From the NCBI GenBank assembly GCA_021161765.1, contig JAGGZZ010000270.1:1-10815 (forward strand): a stretch of DNA of 10,815 bases, given 5' to 3'. This document shows positions 6,174 through 10,815 of this stretch, in pieces. A program made the translations under genes and the position numbers. Each line of letters begins with the position of its first letter. Positions within the stretch are counted from its first letter, which is position 1. The notes below the pieces were generated by a model that worked only from the letters and a program-made list of their open reading frames with translations, made no database searches and was not told the DNA's origin. The DNA comes from Candidatus Methanophagales archaeon (GTDB taxonomy: Archaea > Halobacteriota > Syntropharchaeia > Alkanophagales > Methanospirareceae).

Positions 6174-6309
6174 AACAAGAAAACAGAAAATAAATTAGGG
6201 ACGCAGATTAACGCAGATTAACACAGATGATAAGAATCAACACGGTTAAACTAAAATAAATCTGTGTAAATCTGTGTCTCAAATAGAAGGAGGTTATACT
6301 TTATATACA
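6173..6309 (+). repeat. Dispersed hairpin element, copy 3 (between sppA and cgi121)
   Basis: The left arm 6200-6228 has three units (GACGCAGATTA, then repeats of the AACGCAGATT and AACACAGAT type). The right arm 6260-6278 has only two units, one 10-nt unit fewer than copy 2. The loop (6229-6259) is nearly identical to that of copy 2. Homology to copy 2 begins at the last base of the sppA stop codon. The right flank (6279-6309) matches the promoter-like flank of copies 1 and 2 and ends five bases before the cgi121 ATG. Confidence 0.87.
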
Positions 6310-6314
6310 TTAAA
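6279..6314 (+). promoter_or_regulatory. Promoter-like right flank of copy 3, driving cgi121
   Basis: TCAAATAGAAGGAGG, then a TATACTTTATATACA-type AT box. TCAAATAGA is centred about 32 nt before the ATG and the second AT box about 12 nt before it. GGAGG lies more than 20 nt from the ATG, too far to act as a normal Shine-Dalgarno, so near-leaderless expression from the first box is the simplest reading. Inferred from spacing. Confidence 0.45.
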
Positions 6315-6896
6315 ATGTTCGATAACCAGAAGCAGGCGCAGGAATTAAACTGCAAAATAATTGCTGGTAAAGTCAGGGTATCAAATGTGGACGATTTTCT
6401 TGCTGTATTGAAAACCATCGCTCATAAATATGATGTGACAATACAAGCGATGAATGCGGAGTTGATAGCCGGGGAAGAACATATAAAATCCGCGGTGAAA
6501 AAGGCACTGCGGGCTGTGGGCAGGAACAGAAACATAACAAATGACCCGGGTTTGGAGATTCTTTTATATGCCGCAGGAAGAAGGCAGATAGAAAGAGCAT
6601 TGGCGATGGGCGTTTCTGTGTCAGAAGGCGAGAAAAGAGTTGCAATCGTTATTGTTGATGCTTCTGCGAGAGCACAAAGAGGAAAAGATTTGGAGGTGGT
6701 TGCTGAGGAAGTAAAGAGGAAAATAGGGATACAAGAAGAGCCAATCTCAGAGTTGGAGTTAAAATATAATGAGGATAAAAAAAAGGAAATGAAGAAGTTC
6801 TTTGATATAACCGAGGCTGAGTTAAAAGCAGTGGGCGAGAAGAAGTTAAAGATGCTAGTGTTAGAAAGGGTTGCGATGTTAGATGTACTGAAATAA
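6315..6896 (+). CDS. cgi121: KEOPS complex subunit Cgi121
   Basis: A 193-residue protein. Features matching the Cgi121/TPRKB family are KIIAGKVRVSNVDDFLAVL (14-32), TIQAMNAELIAGEEHIKSAV (42-61), NDPGLEILLYAAGRRQIERA (76-95) followed by AMGVSVSEGEKRVAIVIV, and the C-terminal LKMLVLERVAMLDVLK. KEOPS (Kae1, Bud32, Cgi121, Pcc1) transfers threonylcarbamoyl to A37 of ANN-decoding tRNAs; Cgi121 binds the tRNA 3' end and Bud32. A linker of about 35 charged residues before the last helix (about 130-165) makes this copy slightly longer than usual. No other KEOPS gene is in the window. The next gene is convergent. Confidence 0.88.
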   Translation: MFDNQKQAQELNCKIIAGKVRVSNVDDFLAVLKTIAHKYDVTIQAMNAELIAGEEHIKSAVKKALRAVGRNRNITNDPGLEILLYAAGRRQIERALAMGVSVSEGEKRVAIVIVDASARAQRGKDLEVVAEEVKRKIGIQEEPISELELKYNEDKKKEMKKFFDITEAELKAVGEKKLKMLVLERVAMLDVLK

Positions 6897-6923
6897 ATGG
6901 ACCAAAACCCAAGCATCTAATCA

Positions 6924-7036
6924 CAATAGGGAATAGAGAATAGAGAATAGCCAATAGCCAATAGCCAATAGGGAATAGGGCATATTTGTCCAATTTCTGA
7001 TCCCTATTTGGCCACCTGGCTATTGGCTATGATTGG
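6924..7036. repeat. Eight tandem heptamers with an inverted partner
   Basis: Eight direct 7-nt units of pattern (C/G)AATAG(G/A/C) run without a break from 6924 to 6979: CAATAGG, GAATAGA, GAATAGA, GAATAGC, CAATAGC, CAATAGC, CAATAGG, GAATAGG. After a 22-nt spacer, CCCTATTTGG (7002-7011) and CTGGCTATTGGCTATGATTGG (around 7016-7036) form an imperfect inverse, so the region can fold into a long hairpin. It lies in the convergent gap between cgi121 and nrdG (6897-7214), which has no gene. Similar heptanucleotide tandem repeats are known from several prokaryotes, notably filamentous cyanobacteria. Confidence 0.85.
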
Positions 7037-7072
7037 CGATTATAGTCATTCCTGTAATAAATTGCAATTAAT

Positions 7073-7204
7073 AAACCACGAGAGTTCACAAGATTAACAC
7101 AAGAATTTTAGGTTAATATGGATAGAATATCCGATAGTGTACTGAAAACAGATTCCCATTGTTGTTCTCTCGTGAAAATCTGTGTAATCTTGTGGTTAAT
7201 ACAA
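7073..7204. repeat. Divergent hairpin element, copy 4 (cgi121/nrdG convergent gap)
   Basis: Left side: AACCAC, GAGAGTTCAC, AAGATTAACAC from 7074. The right side on the opposite strand reads AACCAC, AAGATTACAC, AGATTTTCAC, GAGAG. CACGAGAG (7077-7084) pairs exactly with CTCTCGTG (7167-7174), and CACAAGATTA pairs with TAATCTTGTG. Units are about 10 nt and end in CAC, as in copies 1-3, but their order differs between arms and the flanks are not conserved. It is probably a distant relative or an independent element of the same design. Confidence 0.65.
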
Positions 7205-7214
7205 TCTTTTTACT

Positions 7215-7916
7215 TCACCGCACCTCGCATTCGGCAACGTAACCTTTGCTTTTCACCGCATCCCTCAAATATTCTAACTCGCCATCCATGTAAACCACTT
7301 CATCTTCATCGAGAATTTTCTTGTCCAACACCTTTACAGGCACGAATTTCTGCAATATGTATCGTTTACTACCTCGTATCAGCCGCCCTATTTCTAAAAT
7401 ATCTCGTTTACCGAGTTGCGATTTCACTACCGTCGTTCGAAATTCATAATTCAATCCGGAAGACATGATTAATTCGATACTGTGTTCGATTTTTGCCGGG
7501 TCAACCCGGGAACCGGTAATCTCCCGGTATCTTTCCAACGGCGCTTTCACATCCATAGCAATGTAGTCCACGATTCCGCGTTCTACCGCTTCGCTTATTA
7601 TTCCGGGATTGCTGCCGTTTGTATCCAGCTTAACCAGATAACCCAATTTTTTGAGTTCACTCATAAAATCAATCAGGTCGAGCTGCAGTGTTGGTTCTCC
7701 TCCTGTTATCTCTACCGCATCGAGTTTCCCCCTGCGAGTCGCCAAAAATGATAAGATGTTCTCTTCAGGGATAGGCGCTTCAAAAAGTTCCGGATTTACC
7801 AATTCTGGATTGTGGCAATACGGGCACCTGAAATTGCAGCCCTGGGTAAACACAATCGCACATATTTTCCCGGGATAGTCTATTAACGAAAATCGCTGAA
7901 AACCCCCAATTAACAT
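7215..7916 (-). CDS. nrdG: Anaerobic ribonucleotide reductase activating enzyme (radical SAM)
   Basis: A 233-residue radical SAM protein. The cluster motif CNFRCPYC (C27, C31, C34) follows IDYPGKICAIVFTQG. VEITGGEPTLQ (68-78) is the SAM-binding GGE motif, and LVKLDTNGSNP and VDYIAMDVKAP are the next conserved strands. This is the archaeal NrdG type, somewhat longer than E. coli NrdG (about 154 residues). It cleaves S-adenosylmethionine to put the glycyl radical on NrdD. Its ATG is 18 nt after the nrdD stop on the same strand with GGTGA upstream, so both are on one transcript. The last residues (GYVAECEVR) and stop face the repeat-rich gap. Confidence 0.95.
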   Translation of the reverse strand: MLIGGFQRFSLIDYPGKICAIVFTQGCNFRCPYCHNPELVNPELFEAPIPEENILSFLATRRGKLDAVEITGGEPTLQLDLIDFMSELKKLGYLVKLDTNGSNPGIISEAVERGIVDYIAMDVKAPLERYREITGSRVDPAKIEHSIELIMSSGLNYEFRTTVVKSQLGKRDILEIGRLIRGSKRYILQKFVPVKVLDKKILDEDEVVYMDGELEYLRDAVKSKGYVAECEVR

Positions 7917-7934
7917 AACATCTAATCACCCTTT

Positions 7935-10815
7935 TTACCCCCCTGCTCCACCAAGGTCTATTAAATTTAACTGTTTCCCGGCGTGCTTTCTCTTCGGTTT
8001 AGCTTTACCTTTGATTCGCGAAGGTTTAGCTATTGCTATACCCGCACCCGCCTTTCTTTCTCCTTCCTCTTCTAATTTTGGTACTGCTTCTGCTTCTGTC
8101 CCGGTTCCCACGGCAAACGTTTTCCTGAGCTTGAATTCTTCACGTTTTCCTTTATTCCATTGGTTTACCGGACGTAGATAGCCAACTACACGTGAATATA
8201 CCTCGGTCTCCGCACCACATTCCGGGCAGGTATAATGCTCACCTGCTATGTAACCATGTGTGGGGCAAACAGAAAAGGTGGGGGTAAAGGTAAAGTAAGG
8301 CAGGTGATAGAGCTCGCAGATCCTTCGCACCAGGGCCTTCACCGTCATAGGGTCTTCGACACGCTCGCCTGCGAAGACGTGGAAAACGGTGTTATGAACA
8401 AATATCAATGTATTTTTCCCCGCTAAATAGTTATGATTCTTTTGTGTCGTTAAATCGTAGAACTGATTATCTTTAACTTCCTCCTTTGATACTTCTTTTA
8501 CCCTCACAACTGGCAAATAGCGCTTCTTTCTATTTGATAAAACTCTCTTAATCCTCGATTTATTAACGGTAATGCTCAATTGACTTTTTATTTTTGTCAT
8601 TTGATACTGGGGGATTCTTAATCTAAATGTATCCACTTCATTTTTCCTTCTGGCTTTCTTTTTTCCTTTGCTCACCATAATCCCTGCCCGCGTACAGATT
8701 TCTAATATGTCTTCGGCTAACTTTGAAGAGACCGTTGAATATTCAAAATCCCCATCTCTTCTTCCAATGTGCCCGTCACTGTCTCCCAAGCCAGAAAGAA
8801 GAGAATAGACATTGTCACTGCTTATTTCATCTTTTACCTCTTTGGGAATAGAGATATTGTAAACCTTCTTTCCGGACGTGAAGCCGAGTTTAAAGAAGAA
8901 CGAAGCCACCTCTTTTTTAGAAGTTGTAACTTCTCGTAAAGGTTCGCTTCTCTTATCATTTTGAATAACTTTCACTTTACAGCCGAAGTATTTGTTGAGA
9001 ATCCTTGCTGCTTTTCTCAGCGCTAATTGCTGTTCACTGGAGAATCGGACTCTATATTTCTTCAAATTGTTCCCACCGCGGTTATCTACAAATTCCGACA
9101 TACTGCCATCACCAATAAAGAACCCAATTAGCCACATCAAATCGGGATTCAATTTGGTATCTCTCTCAGGATAGAGATTGCATGAATTCTGCAGGATGTA
9201 GTCCCCTTCTTTTAACTCGTCGGCTCTTCTCTCTACCACCTGATATTTCGGCATTGCATGATATTTTATTCTGCATTCAGGGTTCCACCTCAGATGTGTA
9301 GCAAAGCTTTTTATATTCTTCACTCCGCATCCACAAACAGGGCAGACTGGATTTGACTTGACTTTTTCCAGGATGAAAAACGGATGCCAATCCGAAGTGA
9401 CGATGTCTAAACCCCTCTCTCCTTTGACCCTGATTTTATTCTGCCTCTTGAGATTGACGGTTATGGCATCTGTAATCTCATCCCACTCGCTAATCCCTTC
9501 CTCGGGATTATAGCTCAACGCTTTAATCGGCCTGAGTGCCGCGAAGTCTTTTACGACTTTCTCAATCTTCAACAGTCCCTTATCTGTCAATACTTTGTTT
9601 CCTTCTTCTAAGCACCCACCTGTGTATTTTGTCTGAATCGTATCCTGCAGGTCTAACGCCTCAAAGACATCTTCGGTATAATTCACCGGCAGTTGCGTGG
9701 AATTCGTATAAAATGGCTCTGCACCGCGCTTCCAGTCCTCTTCATTAGCACAGACTATTTTCGGATTGCCCTCCTTATCCTTTTTTGCAAGCCGGTAAGA
9801 AGTCCCCTCCGCAGGTGTAGCCTCCAGATTATAGTTATTCCCCGTTTCTTCCTGGAATTCTAACAATTTATCACGCATAAAATCTAACACCCGTGAGGTA
9901 AACGCTCTGGACTTTTCCGATGCGATTGGCTCGCCAAACATATTCAAGCAGGCTTCATTCATACCCACCAAACCAATCGTGGAGAAATGATTCTTCCAGT
10001 ACTCACCAAAACGCTCTTTTATACCTCTTAAATAATATTTGGTGTACGGATAAAGATTCTTGTCCATAAGGTTCTCTAAAACCTTCCTCTTGATCTCCAG
10101 GCTCTCCTTCGCCAGAACCATCAACCGCTCTAAAGCAGAGATAAACGCTTCTTCGTCCCTCGCAGAAGAATACCCGAGTCGTGGCATGTTGAGCGTGACC
10201 ACGCCAATTGAACCGGTTAGCGGACTCGACCCGAAAAGCCCGCCCCCTCTTCTCTCTAACTCCCGGTTATCTATGCGCAACCGGCAGCACATGCTTCGGG
10301 CATCTTCAGGATTCATATCAGAATTTATAAAGTTAGAGAAGTATGGCACGCCATATTTAGCGGTAACTTGCCACAAAACGTCCAGATTAGGGTTCGCCCA
10401 GTCGAAATCCTTGGTGATATTATAGGTGGGGATGGGAAACGTAAAAACTCGGCCCCTGGCGTCCCCCTCTGCCATTACTTCTAAAAGTGCCCGATTAAAC
10501 AATTCCATCTCGCCCTTGAAGTCCGCATACGTTTCTTTTTGCGGCACTCCACCAATGACGACACTCTGGTTGGCGTAGTACTCGGGAACAGTCAGGTCTA
10601 AGGTGATGTTGGTGAACGGTGCTTGAAATCCAACCCTGGTGGGAACGTTCACGTTAAATACAAACTCCTGCAATGCCTGCTTCACTTCTTCATACCCCAG
10701 TCCGTCATATCGTATGAACGGCGAAAGAAGGGTATCAAAATTAGAATTATGAACAACTATATTATTTATTAAAAAGAATTCACTTTTTGTTGTTATATCA
10801 TACACATATTCATTG
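7935..10815 (-). CDS. nrdD: Anaerobic ribonucleoside-triphosphate reductase with inteins (N-terminal part outside window)
   Basis: The frame is open from the window edge to TAA at 7935-7937; the GTG at 10803-10805 lies inside an intein and is not a real start (numbering below counts from it). Class III reductase features in the host protein: FDTLLSPFIRYDGLGYEEVK (23-42), NVPTRVGFQAPFTNITLDL (53-71), SMCCRLR (171-177, candidate thiyl-radical cysteine), PLTGSIGVVTLNMPRLGY (195-212), TVFHVFAGERV after the intein, a C/H/C/C metal site (C847, H850, C860, C863) and the glycyl-radical segment RVVGYLRPVNQWNKGKREEF with G875 the predicted radical site. It reduces NTPs to dNTPs without oxygen and is activated by NrdG, encoded next. 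Two inteins interrupt it. A tail of about 57 residues after LRKTFAV, rich in Gly, Ala, Lys and Glu, exceeds the usual end. Confidence 0.96.
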   Translation of the reverse strand, partial: NEYVYDITTKSEFFLINNIVVHNSNFDTLLSPFIRYDGLGYEEVKQALQEFVFNVNVPTRVGFQAPFTNITLDLTVPEYYANQSVVIGGVPQKETYADFKGEMELFNRALLEVMAEGDARGRVFTFPIPTYNITKDFDWANPNLDVLWQVTAKYGVPYFSNFINSDMNPEDARSMCCRLRIDNRELERRGGGLFGSSPLTGSIGVVTLNMPRLGYSSARDEEAFISALERLMVLAKESLEIKRKVLENLMDKNLYPYTKYYLRGIKERFGEYWKNHFSTIGLVGMNEACLNMFGEPIASEKSRAFTSRVLDFMRDKLLEFQEETGNNYNLEATPAEGTSYRLAKKDKEGNPKIVCANEEDWKRGAEPFYTNSTQLPVNYTEDVFEALDLQDTIQTKYTGGCLEEGNKVLTDKGLLKIEKVVKDFAALRPIKALSYNPEEGISEWDEITDAITVNLKRQNKIRVKGERGLDIVTSDWHPFFILEKVKSNPVCPVCGCGVKNIKSFATHLRWNPECRIKYHAMPKYQVVERRADELKEGDYILQNSCNLYPERDTKLNPDLMWLIGFFIGDGSMSEFVDNRGGNNLKKYRVRFSSEQQLALRKAARILNKYFGCKVKVIQNDKRSEPLREVTTSKKEVASFFFKLGFTSGKKVYNISIPKEVKDEISSDNVYSLLSGLGDSDGHIGRRDGDFEYSTVSSKLAEDILEICTRAGIMVSKGKKKARRKNEVDTFRLRIPQYQMTKIKSQLSITVNKSRIKRVLSNRKKRYLPVVRVKEVSKEEVKDNQFYDLTTQKNHNYLAGKNTLIFVHNTVFHVFAGERVEDPMTVKALVRRICELYHLPYFTFTPTFSVCPTHGYIAGEHYTCPECGAETEVYSRVVGYLRPVNQWNKGKREEFKLRKTFAVGTGTEAEAVPKLEEEGERKAGAGIAIAKPSRIKGKAKPKRKHAGKQLNLIDLGGAGG
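8391..9614 (-). other. Intein within NrdD, 408 residues, with LAGLIDADG homing endonuclease
   Basis: The host reads TKYTGG before and TVFHVF after the insert, an uninterrupted conserved NrdD segment. The insert starts with Cys (CLEEGNKVLTDKGLLKIE) and ends FVHN followed by Thr, giving the class 1 splice residues Cys1, His-Asn at the end and Thr+1. Block B is IVTSDWHPFF. The endonuclease blocks are LIGFFIGDG (559-567) and LSGLGDSDG (670-678), whose acidic residues D566 and D677 are kept, so the nuclease may be active. Block F is FYDLTTQKNHNYLAGKN. Boundaries follow directly from the codons at 9612-9614 (TGC) and 8391-8393 (AAC). Confidence 0.95.
9258..9344 (-). other. Zinc-finger-like motif inside the NrdD intein
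   Basis: Residues 488-516 read CPVCGCGVKNIKSFATHLRW and then NPECRIKYH. C488, C491, H504 and C511/H516 have C2H2- or C2HC-like spacing (C-x2-C-x12-H-x6-C-x4-H). It sits between splicing block B and the first LAGLIDADG block, the place where inteins may carry DNA-recognition subdomains. It may add to target-DNA binding. Zinc binding is inferred. Confidence 0.6.
10746..10815 (-). other. C-terminal end of a second NrdD intein (cut by window edge)
   Basis: The first 23 visible codons read NEYVYDITTKSEFFLINN and then IVVHN, followed by Ser and the host sequence NFDTLLSPF. VYDITT is intein block F, and IVVHN with Ser+1 is block G with the final His-Asn splice pair. The NrdD family has continuous sequence across SNFDTLL, so this is the end of an insert. 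Its length and any endonuclease lie beyond 10815. Confidence 0.92.

Noticed and set aside
3042..6309. The repeated AGATTAAC units as a CRISPR array
   Set aside because: The units are 10 nt without spacers, are arranged as inverted arms, and the copies are separated by genes; no cas genes are present.
6422..6916. A 164-residue minus-strand frame opposite cgi121
   Set aside because: It is antisense to a well-conserved protein, Ser/Phe/Leu-rich and without recognisable motifs.
8391..9614. A free-standing homing endonuclease gene
   Set aside because: The frame is continuous with NrdD and both splice junctions with Cys1 and His-Asn/Thr are intact, so it is an intein.
10803..10805. GTG as the nrdD start codon
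   Set aside because: It lies within intein block F, and the same frame stays open to the window edge with matching intein residues before it.

Overview
The window looks like an archaeal chromosome segment. It encodes ribosomal protein eS19, a PDCD5-family DNA-binding protein, the KEOPS subunit Cgi121, the archaeal type of phosphopantothenate synthetase, GatB and an anaerobic class III ribonucleotide reductase, with TATA-like boxes before several genes. The anaerobic reductase points to a strict anaerobe. A methanogen- or ANME-related euryarchaeote would fit, but that placement is inference from gene content; no rRNA or marker was available to fix it.

Layout. Positions 1-3000 are almost all minus strand: the N-terminal part of phosphopantothenate synthetase (cut by the window edge), a vapBC toxin-antitoxin pair whose toxin is frameshifted and has lost its C-terminus, a fragment of an unknown protein joined to the decayed start of an IS200/IS605-type tnpA, then the conserved pair rps19e-PDCD5. 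Positions 3209-6896 hold gatB (+), a PPOX-type flavin-binding protein (-), a membrane-anchored SppA-type peptidase (+) and cgi121 (+). Positions 7215-10815 hold the operon nrdD-nrdG (-). NrdD carries one complete intein with a homing endonuclease and an embedded zinc-finger-like motif, and the tail of a second intein at the window edge.

The most unusual structure is between the genes. Three related hairpin elements (about 3042-3208, 4649-4796 and 6173-6309) have arms made of 10-nt units and conserved flanks on both sides. The right flank holds a TATA-like sequence and ends at the start codon of gatB and just before that of cgi121. The same flank is present in the middle copy, where no plus-strand gene follows, so it appears to belong to the element and not to the genes. 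A more divergent relative built from the same kind of unit lies at 7073-7204. Next to it is an unrelated array of eight tandem heptamers (6924-6979) with its own inverted partner.

How the genes work together: NrdG activates NrdD by forming its glycyl radical, giving dNTPs without oxygen. GatB (with GatA and GatC elsewhere) makes Asn-tRNA and/or Gln-tRNA by transamidation. Cgi121 is part of the KEOPS tRNA t6A machinery. S19e is ribosomal. Most of the window is therefore translation and nucleotide housekeeping, separated by repeat-rich and mobile-element-scarred gaps.
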